Notes under the pieces: generated by a model
The model's input: only the letters and a program-made list of their open reading frames with translations
What the model was told of the DNA's origin: nothing
Database searches by the model: none
From: Rhytidiadelphus loreus
Taxonomy: Eukaryota > Streptophyta > Bryopsida > Hypnales > Hylocomiaceae
Reading direction: 5' to 3'
Assembly: GCA_947034895.1 (NCBI GenBank)
Contig: OX344764.1
Location: forward strand, 38,318,935-38,382,934
Length of the DNA stretch: 64,000 bases
Made by a program: the position numbers and the translations under genes
In this document: positions 1 to 9,406 of the stretch, one piece after another
How positions within the stretch are numbered: the stretch's first letter is position 1
How the letters are laid out: every line of letters begins with the position of its first letter

Positions 1-996
1 TTTTGTAGTCTCAATGCCATACATTACATTGAGAATATGATATTCAAATCTATATTTTCATACTCAAATTGTTTTTAAGCAAATGAGTGAATATTGTTTA
101 ACAATAATTTTGAATGAAATTAATTAATTTTTGCTAATTAGCAAAATGTATAATGAAGTAGCACTAAAACACATCTGTACTTCTCTATACAAATACAAAG
201 ATGATGGTTCATCCTAAGTAATTAAAAATATAAATGTGCTCCATTTTTATGCTTGAAATTGTTAACTAAAGCTATACATTTTTTACAACACTAGGAGAAA
301 TCCATGTTTTTATTGACACCACTTTTTAAATCCACATGTTTTTATGTTAACAATAACAATAGACATAACATCAAGACATTAGTTGTATCATCAAAATTTA
401 ACATAAAAATAAGTGAACATAAAAAAAATGTACCCAAACACATACAAGGTTCTTCTAGTGCAACATTGTAAATTCACTGAGGATTTTTGTCTTGCCTACT
501 ATAGCTTGAAATGGTAGTAGAGATTCAAGACGTTTTGCGCTCAACACCTTTGTGCTCCAAATTTCTCCATGTTCCATGACATCCCCGGCCTCCTTTGCTT
601 TTCCTTTTCCTTTTAGTTGGCGCACCTTTGGCCCAACTAGAGGGGGTCGACCTCCTTTGCCTCCTCCTCCCCTTCCCCTCCCCTCTGGTGTTGGTCCTTC
701 CTTCGTCACTTTTTCGTACTACAAATTTCCTTGATTCTTTTTGAATTTGAGTAAAATTTCATAGCATTCGAATTAATTTACAACAGTGCAAGCTATTCAG
801 AAGATTATAAATCTAGTTCTTTGAACACATCCAAATCCAATGATGATCTAGCTTATCCACCTCCTAGCCTGCACATCAACAACAATATTTAGCTTCAACA
901 ACATTCAATAAAACATTATTAAGCACTTGGGATAGGGATGTCTTCTACAAAGTCTCCCTCCCCTATTATGCTAGAATTCTTTTTATCAAGGTAGTA
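1..996. other. AT-rich intergenic DNA, no gene seen
   Basis: No open frame here has splice sites or family similarity that I recognise. A pyrimidine-rich patch at about 590-700 opens an 84-codon frame on the minus strand with a Gly/Lys-rich start, but this looks like a product of the low-complexity DNA. Confidence 0.5.
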
Positions 997-1298
997 TTCC
1001 CTCTGTCCCAAAATGATCTTCTGGTTGGACAAAATGTTTGGGCAACACTCAACAAGATGCAAAAAAACAAGGACCACTCCACTCATTGACTGACGTTTGT
1101 ATTACATACATAAGAGAGAACCTCAATCGTTTGCATACACAATGTTGATTGACCCCTTCAATCAATTACCATTGTAGCTGCTTTCGAAATTGCTGCCAAC
1201 ATAGCTCTTTTCTCCCACATCACAAAGTCCAACTAGAAGATCATTTGGGGACCAAAAAAATGAACAAGAACCGGAAGATCATTTTAGGACAGAGGGAA
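997..1298. mobile_element. Stowaway-like MITE
   Basis: The two ends are inverted copies of about 30 bp with roughly 28 matches. Both begin TTCCCTCTGTCC and continue AAAATGATCTTC. This resembles the Stowaway (Tc1/mariner) terminal consensus CTCCCTCYGTCCCAAAAT. The element is about 302 bp and has no coding capacity. A TA dinucleotide precedes the left end, but I do not see a clean TA after the right end, so the target duplication is unconfirmed. A second inner inverted segment lies at about 1228-1255. Confidence 0.7.
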
Positions 1299-3672
1299 CA
1301 TCACTTAAAACCAAGTGAATTTGTCTAATAACTACTATTATGTGCCAACAAGCTCTCATTTTTTAATCACACACATACACAAAAGAAATGTACAACTGAA
1401 TTCGATCAAAGTCCAAGAACAAAATTCAAACATTATATGTAAAAATTACAAGAGAGCAACACCAAATTCCTCGATTTTCCCGAAATTGTGCCCTAATTTC
1501 AATGTCCACATATTGAACATTGTGCAACAAGGAATTTACTTATTCTTTGGATTTTTTAGGGCTTGCTTTTTGGACACAAGCTTCCTACCTTTCGTTGCCT
1601 GCTGCCATTGTTCCTCCTTTTCTCACCTCGTCCTCCCATCTGCTTGATCTCCACTCTCACTCCAAGTTTGTTCTTATGGGTCAATTCTAATTTGCTTAAC
1701 AATGTCATAACTTAGCTCTTCTCTTTGCAAAGATTGCTGCAAATCGGCCATGAAAAAACACAGAGCTGAAGAGTATGAAGACACCAAGACTATCAACATT
1801 ATGATACTGAGAGTCAGTCACAGAGCATGTAGCCCTAAAAGAAATTGAGAAAAATGCTTCGGTCGGTACATCACTGACACAATGCGATTCAAATGAGAAT
1901 AACTTATCAATTGCTGCACCAAATCATTGAGTTTACCAATCTCTCTGCACCCACACAATCGAAACATGAGCATCAGGTGACACCCAGATTCTGTCATCCA
2001 AAGGAATTCGTGCACACGGGCATTTTGCATTGGAAAAGAGCTTAAGTTGTTGTATGGGAGTGTGCCAAAACGCGTGACGGTTGGCCTCTTTGGGTTTGTA
2101 GTTGTAGTAGTCACACCCATTCCCTTCCAAAAGGTAGGTGGGAAACCTGTTCAACGCCCGCAAGCAACAAACAAACAAACCGTGTGAATCCCTCATAGTC
2201 ACTGTAAGTTGGCGTCATGTAATTTGAGCTCTTCATAAATCAATCGATCGATCGATCATCAAGATGGGGTTCCTTCTAATTTACTGGAACATCAACGAGG
2301 AAGCCAATTTGGTTTGAATCTGCCAAATCAGAGAAACCAATTTGGTGCATAATCAATTTCTTCTTTGATAGGTTTGGTAGAAGCGCGGCTGTAGATCGAG
2401 AAAGTGTCGCACTGCTACCTCATCAGTCCACGAAACGGACGTCGTTGATAGAACTATCCCGCCCCAGTAAGTTAGACTCTTAATGAATTCATGATTTTTT
2501 TGAGGAACGTTGCTAGAGTTATGTGCACCCACAAATCGTTGCTTGAAATTTGATTAGTCTGTGTAGTTCTCAGGTGACGAATTCGGGGTGCACGTGCCTT
2601 TCCTCTTCTGACTTCTATTACAAGATAGCTAGAAATCCTGTGACAAGGAATTCAGAGACTGAAGTCGATAGACTGAATGTGTATGAAAGCCTCCAAGGAA
2701 ATAAGTTGTACTGTAAGACACTTACTATCAATGGCATGAAACATGTGCCGATATAATTCAATCAACGAGCAGAATTTGAAGTGTAATGGTAGGCTGACAG
2801 AGGGAATGGATGCTTTGGGAAGGAATTTGTAAATGTTTAGCCCTAAATTAAAAATCTGTTCCTTTATAGTGTGGATGGACCAATTTTCAAATTATGTGTA
2901 AGCCATTTCATGCCGAACACAACTAAATACAAACCATTCTCTGAGACGTCTTATGAGAGTTGGAATAGGCTCACTCTACAAACGTGCCTTGCTGGGAGCA
3001 TGTTAGCCTTGAAATCACCACGAAAAGAGTCTACCTAAACCTTTTTTATTATTATTGGTAACTAAATTCACAATGTGTCTATAGAACCACTTGCATTCTG
3101 ATTCATAGTCCTTCACCAATGTGCAAAAACTGGTGCTAGAGCATATTGGTTATGCCACACAGAGCTGATTTGATTTGTGTGATTTTAGGTGTAGTTACCT
3201 CACAACGAGATTCACTTTTTTTTCTTCTTCTGAATAGAGTCTTTTGGGAGTTGGGAGTTGTCTGACTACAACAGCTATGATGCCACAAGCGCTCGCCATA
3301 GATTTGCAGGTGCTCACAACTTACTCAGGATGCTTCATTTTTGGGTATCTAGGCTCTATGACTTGTATAATTATACCAACTTATCACTTACAATACCAGT
3401 GTCTGAAAAGAAATTCTCGGAGATAGCTAATCACAACCGATGGAAAAAGTTAGTGGCGCTGCTTCAATTAAATCTTCCTGTGAATGTTAAATATACAGCA
3501 ACATGTGCAGCTAGAGGGCTTCGCTCACATTCAAAAAACTCCAGGATCACAGCACGAGTTTCATCAATTGACGCTGTTTCCGTCAAACACTGGCCGGTTT
3601 CCACTGGGCAGAATCCTGTCAGTAGTGTGCATATTAATTTGAGAATACTCAACAAGTGGAATGCCTGGGTCA
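1299..3672. other. Intergenic DNA with unassigned short frames
   Basis: Several frames of 60-140 codons occur on both strands, for example plus 3258-3686, plus 2550-2756 and minus 1818-2202. None shows a domain I recognise, and adjacent frames cannot be joined by consistent splice phase. The stretch ends at the hAT insertion site. A relic of the 9.1-kb MITE family (GGTGTAGTTACCT) ends near 3204. A short (GATC)n run lies near 2245. Confidence 0.4.
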
Positions 3673-3680
3673 GTTGGGTC
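3673..3680. repeat. Left 8-bp target-site duplication of the hAT element
   Basis: GTTGGGTC immediately precedes the left terminus CAGTGAAAATTTTA. The identical octamer follows the right terminus at 7493-7500. An 8-bp duplication is the hallmark of hAT transposition. Confidence 0.95.
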
Positions 3681-4054
3681 CAGTGAAAATTTTATTGGCG
3701 ATTTTTCACCAGTTGCCCCCCACGAAATGACCTTGGCGAATGGACCACTTGAAAAAAGTGACAGTACATTTTTTTTTTCCGCCTGAGGCCGACTGACAAG
3801 GGTGACAGCGGTGCCTCGTCAGCCGCCCCGGGCCCAGTCGCATCGCCACTTCCCCAATTTGCTTCTGTAAAGGGCTCGCCAGACTGCTCCTCCCTGGCTT
3901 TCCCTTGTCGCCATGCGCTGCTGAAATTTTGGACCTTCGCCAGTCCGCATTGTTGTTTTGCGAAGTTCTCTTTGCATGATTCACCAGATGTTGTACCTCC
4001 TCCGCTACCTGCCAGCCATTCCGTAACTTTCGTGCTGTGGAGATGCGCAGCGTA

Positions 4055-4445
4055 GTGCAAGTTTAGAATTGTTAGGTTTTCATTAATTGTAGGTTTTCAT
4101 TAACCTCGGAGATTGCGGGTTTAGGTCTCTATAATTGGACGTCAGGGTTTAGGCTTAATTGCACGTCCCGGTTTAGGGTTAAGGTAGTTCTCAATTTTGT
4201 TTTTTCATGCAGCTTTAGAATTCTAAGTGAACGGCGCATTGCACAGATTTCACTGCATGCAACTTGCTATCTGACAAAGTGGTTGTTCTTTCTGTTTAAG
4301 GATGGAGCGGTTTAGGGGATTTCTGACTTGCCAATGAGCAATGTAGGTTTAGAGTCTCCGCATTGTTGGATTGCTTGAAATTTAGCAATGTGTAGGGGGT
4401 TTTCGGGGTTCGGGGTTTTGGCGTTTTTTGCAGGTTTAGGGTGGA
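4055..4445. promoter_or_regulatory. Leader zone rich in telomere-like TTTAGGG motifs
   Basis: Exact TTTAGGG heptamers occur at 4172-4178, 4311-4317 and 4435-4441, with several TTTAGG variants near 4120 and 4147. TTTAGGG is the plant telomere unit, and its reverse (telo-box, AAACCCTA) is a known element in plant promoters. The motifs lie within the hAT element, upstream of the transposase start. Any promoter or subterminal-binding role is my inference. Confidence 0.4.
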
Positions 4446-4598
4446 GCACTTGCTGCGATCAAGCTTAAAACGTGAAGAGTGCAAGCAAATTTCAGCAGAT
4501 GAGTTCTCAATTTGTCATCTTCCTCTTTGGCATTTCACATGGTGTGGAATTTGTAGTTTCTGTTTAGGAGTATTGTTCATTTCGTCTAGGATTTTGTC

Positions 4599-6980
4599 AT
4601 GGCTCCGCAGCAGTCCATGATGAAAAAAAATTTGTATGAGGGGAGAGTTGAGTGCCCAGGGTCTGCAACTGACAGCAATTGTGGTATCACGCAAGAACAA
4701 TTGCCGGTGCTTGTTGGCACCTCTGCACGTAGTGCTGATCAAGTGGATGCCCTCTCTGATATTGACGCTCCATCAGGTGGTGGGGCCGGCGAGTCTACGT
4801 TGGTGCCACTGTCTTCAAGTGCCGACGTTGTCATCTTGGACCCAGCGGTGGCGTCTCCTGCGCATGACTTGGCGCGGGCGCGGCGTCATCAGTACGAGAA
4901 GAACCGGCAGTGGCAAGATACGTGGGCCGCGCGACTTCCATGGGCAGAGAGTGTCATTGGAGCAGATGGCAAGGTGCGGCAGGTACGTTGCAAAATTTGT
5001 ACCGAGGTTGAGGGGAGGGAGAAGTTGTTGGTTCCCAAATTGGATTCCTTATGGAAACACTGCGGCAGAAGAAAGGCTACGACTTCTTTCGGGAAGGTGA
5101 AGGCAGGCGAGTACTACTTCTTGACAACTAATGCACACATGAAAAATGAAAAAATATTTTTTGCAAGGTTGGGGAAGGTTGGGGATACTGTGCTTCAGCA
5201 GGTGGCGCATGGAACGATGAAGGAGCGGAAGAGAAAACTTGTGCAGTTCCGTTGCATCCTGTGGCTGTTGATGCAGGGTCGGCCGCTCAGTCAGTTTGAA
5301 GACCTACGGGAGTTGCTGCAGCTTCTCATGGTGCCGGATTTTCCCAGAAAACACTGGAGTACTACCGTGGGGTGGGAGATGGCGGACCACTTGGCGAAGG
5401 TGCTCTCGGATCACACAAAGAAGGTTATTTCTGGGGCACGATTTTTCTCTTTGAGTGCTGATGAAGTAAGTACCATAGACTCGCAGTCATGGCTGTCCAT
5501 CCACCTGTATATTTGTATTGGCTTCAAGAGAGTGCCGATCTTGCTGTCTTTGAGTCGTTTGCAAGAGGGCAACGGGGCTGATGCAGTTAGAGAGTGCATT
5601 GAGAGAATGGTCTTACACCATACAGGATTTTCTGAGTCCCAAGTAGCTACCAAGCTTGTCTGCTTTGGTGCAGATGGAGTCTCAGTGTTTCAGGGGTCTA
5701 GAAACGGGGTCACCGTTCAGATGAGGCAGCACATGGCTCCATTTTTGTTTGGTGTGCACTGCATGGCGCATCGCACCAACTTGGCTGTCGAGCCGCTGTC
5801 AAATTTACCGATTGTGTCAAAGTTGGAGGCCCTATGCCAAGCCATGTATGCTTATTTCAGTCACAGTCCTAAACGTCACTTGGAATTCCAAAAACTTGCC
5901 GACTTAGTGGAAACAGAGGGCCGTCATATGCTGCGCAACGTAAAAACGCGCTGGATTTCGTTGCTTGACCCACTTAGGAGGATCATGGGCGAGTACAAGA
6001 CACTTGTTGCTAAAATGTGCCAGGATGCGGCTGTGAAGGAGCCTGAGCTTACAGCAAAGCAAGCTGCTGCGAGGGAGAGCGCCAAGCACAATTACGAGTT
6101 GCTTTGTGACATCGGTACTCTCTTGGGTTTGACGTGCATTATGCCCTTGCTGGATTCCATCAACTGCTTGATGAAGTTTGCTCAGTCTGAGAACGTCTTT
6201 ATCAATGATTATGTTGCCGCTGTGAAGATATGCCAAGGCGAGCTGTACATGATGTATAGCGACAAGGATTCAGCTTGGCAGAAACAACACTTTGAGATGT
6301 TCTATGACATTCTCAATGATCAATCATTCTCCATTTCCCAAGAGTGGGTCACTGATCTTAACAATGGGGGTGAAAGTCTTGCTTTCCGCATCGGGGGGCA
6401 TACTTATCCGGCACATTCAATCTGTGTTGTCTCGGGGAAGAAGCTTCCGGTGAGCAGAGATGACTTCGATGCAGTGACCAGATCGGTGAAGGCGCAGTGT
6501 AAGGATGCCGCTGAGATGTTGAGTCTTGAACTTGATGTCCGCTTCCCTCAGGTGGAGCTCATGTGTGCCTTGGGAATAGTATTCCCTCAGTACTGGTTGC
6601 AAGACAATTGTGACGATTTGTTCCCTTTGCATGTGGCCACATTGAAATCTCAGTTTGCAGTTGTTCGGCAAGTGAATTTCGGGACTCAGTTGGAGCCCAA
6701 CTATTCTCAGGTGGATCCCATTGTCGATGGGAGACTTCTGACGTTGCAGATGAGCTTGTTCAAATTGACCATGAAGTCCCATGCTAAAGGGGCTTTCGAA
6801 GAACCTAGGGATCAGAATCCATTGACAAAAGTGTGGGTTCGTATTGGCCAGAACGCCCTTATGCTAAACCGCCTCTCAGAGTTCATTAAGGTGGCGGAGA
6901 TTGCGGTTTCTGCCGTTCTTGGCAGTATGGCGGATGAACGCACTTTTTCCACTCTTAGTTTCATGAAGTCTAAGCTTTGA
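4599..6980 (+). CDS. hAT transposase, ended early by TGA
   Basis: The 793-residue frame starts at ATG 4599. A Cys/His cluster with RCKIC near residues 130-134 and LWKH near 151-154 looks like a BED/TTF-type DNA-binding finger. The RNase-H-like core shows SADEVST near 287, FGADGVSVFQG near 357 and VHCMAHRTNLAVE near 386. The Asp residues in the first two and the CxxH in the third fit hAT catalytic motifs. The C-terminal hAT dimerisation motif SMADERTFSTLSFMKSKL is followed directly by TGA at 6978-6980. The same frame then reads 45 more codons to TAA at 7113-7115, beginning NRLTGH and ending RRGTDM, which matches the usual end of the domain. The stop is therefore a probable CGA-to-TGA nonsense change. 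The product would be a nuclear protein, cutting and joining the element's ends. Whether this copy is active is unknown. Confidence 0.9.
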   Translation: MAPQQSMMKKNLYEGRVECPGSATDSNCGITQEQLPVLVGTSARSADQVDALSDIDAPSGGGAGESTLVPLSSSADVVILDPAVASPAHDLARARRHQYEKNRQWQDTWAARLPWAESVIGADGKVRQVRCKICTEVEGREKLLVPKLDSLWKHCGRRKATTSFGKVKAGEYYFLTTNAHMKNEKIFFARLGKVGDTVLQQVAHGTMKERKRKLVQFRCILWLLMQGRPLSQFEDLRELLQLLMVPDFPRKHWSTTVGWEMADHLAKVLSDHTKKVISGARFFSLSADEVSTIDSQSWLSIHLYICIGFKRVPILLSLSRLQEGNGADAVRECIERMVLHHTGFSESQVATKLVCFGADGVSVFQGSRNGVTVQMRQHMAPFLFGVHCMAHRTNLAVEPLSNLPIVSKLEALCQAMYAYFSHSPKRHLEFQKLADLVETEGRHMLRNVKTRWISLLDPLRRIMGEYKTLVAKMCQDAAVKEPELTAKQAAARESAKHNYELLCDIGTLLGLTCIMPLLDSINCLMKFAQSENVFINDYVAAVKICQGELYMMYSDKDSAWQKQHFEMFYDILNDQSFSISQEWVTDLNNGGESLAFRIGGHTYPAHSICVVSGKKLPVSRDDFDAVTRSVKAQCKDAAEMLSLELDVRFPQVELMCALGIVFPQYWLQDNCDDLFPLHVATLKSQFAVVRQVNFGTQLEPNYSQVDPIVDGRLLTLQMSLFKLTMKSHAKGAFEEPRDQNPLTKVWVRIGQNALMLNRLSEFIKVAEIAVSAVLGSMADERTFSTLSFMKSKL

Positions 6981-7115
6981 AACCGCCTTACAGGGCATGT
7001 GGATACTTGTGTGAAGTTGTTTTCTCAAGATTTTTTCACTTTGGAAAGCTTTCCTGTGACAAAGGCTATTACTTTGTGGCGTGAGGAGAGGCTGCGACGT
7101 GGAACAGACATGTAA
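6981..7115 (+). pseudogene. Read-through tail of the hAT transposase
   Basis: These 45 codons continue in frame after TGA 6978-6980 and finish at TAA 7113-7115. The segment encodes residues such as NRLTGHVDTCVKLF, typical of the far end of a hAT dimerisation domain. It would be translated only by read-through or in an uninterrupted sister copy. Confidence 0.75.
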
Positions 7116-7179
7116 GGAGTCTGTTTCCATTAATCCGGCAAGTTTTGGCTTCAAAGTTTTTTTCCGAGCAATTCACTAA

Positions 7180-7260
7180 CTGGGTTGGGGGTGGGTGGGT
7201 TCACTTATTGCGTTTGGGCAAGGCCTTTGGCTGGGGTTCGATTCCCCTGAGTGAAAAAAA
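7180..7260 (+). repeat. tRNA-like B-box segment inside the hAT 3' region
   Basis: GGTTCGATTCC near 7235-7245 matches the RNA polymerase III B-box and is followed by GTGAAAAAAAAAA. A convincing A-box is not present, because TGGGTTGGGGG upstream is a weak match. It may be the end of a tRNA-derived SINE carried in the hAT element, or chance. Confidence 0.3.
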
Positions 7261-7492
7261 AATTACAATTTTAAAAACATTCGCCAAAACTGCAACAGTG
7301 AAAAAAAAAAAGTCGCCAACGCACTGCAGCAGTGAAACAGAACAGCAAAAATTAAGTCGCCTAACACACCCCGGTCTGCCATGTGCAGGAGCCAGTACGA
7401 CGGCTGGAAAAAAAAAATCGCCACCAAGGCGCCTCCCTCACCCCTTTGACTACGTGTCACGCGAATTACAGTAAACCTTAAAATATTCACTG

Positions 7493-7500
7493 GTTGGGTC
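7493..7500. repeat. Right 8-bp target-site duplication of the hAT element
   Basis: GTTGGGTC directly follows the right terminus ...ATTCACTG and is identical to the octamer at 3673-3680. Confidence 0.95.
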
Positions 7501-8208
7501 ACATTCAACTGAAAGTCGTTGCAATTTTTTAAACAGAACACCAACCGGACTCTTAAGGAATTCTCCACCAGAGTTTTGATACTTAAAACTCTCTTCTTGA
7601 CAGACAGACAGACTCACTCGCAGACAGACGGATGGACAGAAGGACGGACCTCAAAGAAGATGAGCTTACTTGCATTTGAAATCACAAAGAAGTGTGATTG
7701 ATACTTGCATTTTAAAAAACAGCACGTGCACTTTGAAGATGGAAGAATTGGCGACATGTAAGCTTTTCTATCCACTGACATATTTGAACTGTGTTAATTG
7801 GGGAGTAATTTGCAAGCCAGAGTATCTCCTCTTTGTTGCAACAAGAATATGCATCATTGGAACAATGTTTCATTTTTGAGGTCAAACTAAAGTGAGATTT
7901 TGGATTTGGGGTACCAGCTACTGTTATTTATGTATATTTGGATGAAGTTAATATTGCCAAAAAAGATCAATCTACACAAAACTTACATAAGAAGATTTTT
8001 GCCAAATTTTGAATGAAGTTTACGAATTTCAGATAACAGTATGGATGATGAGAGTACAAATATGGTGAATTGATGCTGAAGAGATGGATGCTTTTTCTGA
8101 CCTGTCAGTGAGCACATTTTGCACAACCAACAAGAGAACAGAAATTAAACTCTGCTGCAACAGAAAACTAAAAAAGAACTTCATATAGGGTGCAGATGCT
8201 CTGTAGTT
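7501..8208. other. Intergenic DNA
   Basis: No gene was recognised. A short GACA-type run lies at about 7601-7650. The rest is AT-rich. Confidence 0.5.
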
Positions 8209-8498
8209 GTTACTAGGGCTTTTTTTTTGGCTTTTTGGTGCCAGATTGCATCAGAAAAAATAATCTGGTTAAAAAATGGCAGAAAAATGCCCAGAAAAAA
8301 TGGATGACATTGCCAAAAAAAAATTCAAATAAAAAAAAAACTTGGATGAAATTGCTAGATTGTGAATGAAAACCAAATTATAGACATGTGACATGTGCTA
8401 ATCTGATATTTTCTATCCAATATGTGGATGAATGTTGAAATTTGGAGCATCACTATAACATTTTATATCGCCACTTTGGCACTTCTCAGAAAATGAAA
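8209..8498 (+). repeat. Dispersed 290-bp repeat, copy 1
   Basis: This segment is a close reverse-complement match to 37930-38219. Shared landmarks are ACTAGGGCTTT at one end, TGGATGAAATTGC in the middle, GACATGTGAC, TTCTATCCAATATGTGG and TTTGGCACTT near the other end. No coding capacity was seen. The class of element is unknown. Confidence 0.75.
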
Positions 8499-8713
8499 AA
8501 AAAAGAGCTCTAGACTTGTTACCTCGATAAGCGTTAAAATCTCATACATATTACAGAATTTCACCCATCTACTAGATCCTCAAAGAGAAATGTGAAATGT
8601 TTAATGTTACCAACTCTTCATAACATCCTTTGTAAATATACCTTGCTATGGGGTTAGAATAGCCCCAAAGTTGATAAGTTAAATATATATTATATGTTGA
8701 TAGCCAAGAAGTT

Positions 8714-8814
<101 letters not shown>

Positions 8815-9112
8815 CTTAAAATAGTTTAAATATATTTTTTTATTTTTATTTTTTTGTTTTATGTTGTAATTTTGTGTGTGTTAGAAATATTCTACTCTCT
8901 ACTTGTAAGAGCAACTCCAACATTTCAACACAAAGAAGGTTTTCAGAGAGTCAAGTCGTGGGCTAGTTGTAGTAGTGTCTCCGCTCTTTACATAACAATT
9001 ATAGTGCATCTAGGCTTCATCCCTCACTAACACCTTATCCAACTTATTTTGCATCATCAAAGACTTCATTGGAGATGGTTGGCTACGATGACCCTCTTGT
9101 GTCTACCTTGTA

Positions 9113-9406
9113 TAAGGTAACTACACCTAAAATTGCACAAATAAAAAATTTAGCATGGTTCTCATTATTATAATTTGAAAATCTTTTTGTGGAACCTCTT
9201 TTTGTTGGTAGTAACAAAAAGATTTTAGATTCTCTTAGAATGCATGTTTTGAGCATTGTATGAATAAACTACAAATTCTCAAAGTGCCCAAAATAGGCGT
9301 TTCTAAAACTAGCCATGGACTCTCATGAATAGTTAGAGTACATTTTAGGCAAGAATATGTAGTGGTTGGTTTTAGAAAGTAGTCAAAATTAGGTGCAGTT
9401 ACCTTA
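9113..9406. mobile_element. MITE with TAAGGTAACT termini
   Basis: The left end reads TAAGGTAACTACACCTAAAA and the right end, inverted, reads TAAGGTAACTGCACCTAATT. This gives inverted termini of about 20 bp in a 294-bp non-coding element. A similar element with both ends is at 26238-26455. Partial copies occur near 27303, 45685-45799, 55684-55800 and 3204. The target duplication is not resolved, so I do not assign a superfamily. Confidence 0.7.

Larger units (their letters stand above)
3681..7492 (+). mobile_element. Complete hAT-superfamily transposon
   Basis: The element is 3812 bp long. The left end begins CAGTGAAAATTTTA and the right end, read inward on the other strand, begins CAGTGAATATTTTA, so the terminal inverted repeats differ at one position in fourteen. 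Perfect 8-bp duplications (GTTGGGTC) flank it. It carries one long transposase frame on the plus strand preceded by a 918-bp leader. Subterminal CAGTGAAA and TCGCC motifs recur near the right end (about 7296-7366) and GGCGATTTTT lies near the left end (about 3697-3706). These may be transposase-binding sites. The intact duplication and termini suggest a fairly recent insertion, although the transposase frame now has a stop near its end. Confidence 0.93.

Noticed and set aside
455..709. 84-codon minus frame rich in Gly and Lys
   Set aside because: It follows a pyrimidine-rich tract, has no family signature and no splice partner.
1818..2202. Two overlapping minus frames as a zinc-finger fragment
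   Set aside because: Cys and His spacing does not match a zinc-finger family I can name, and the frames overlap in different phases.
3258..3686. 142-codon plus frame before the hAT element, and its opposite-strand shadow
   Set aside because: No domain was recognised. It runs up to and across the transposon border, and splice evidence is absent.
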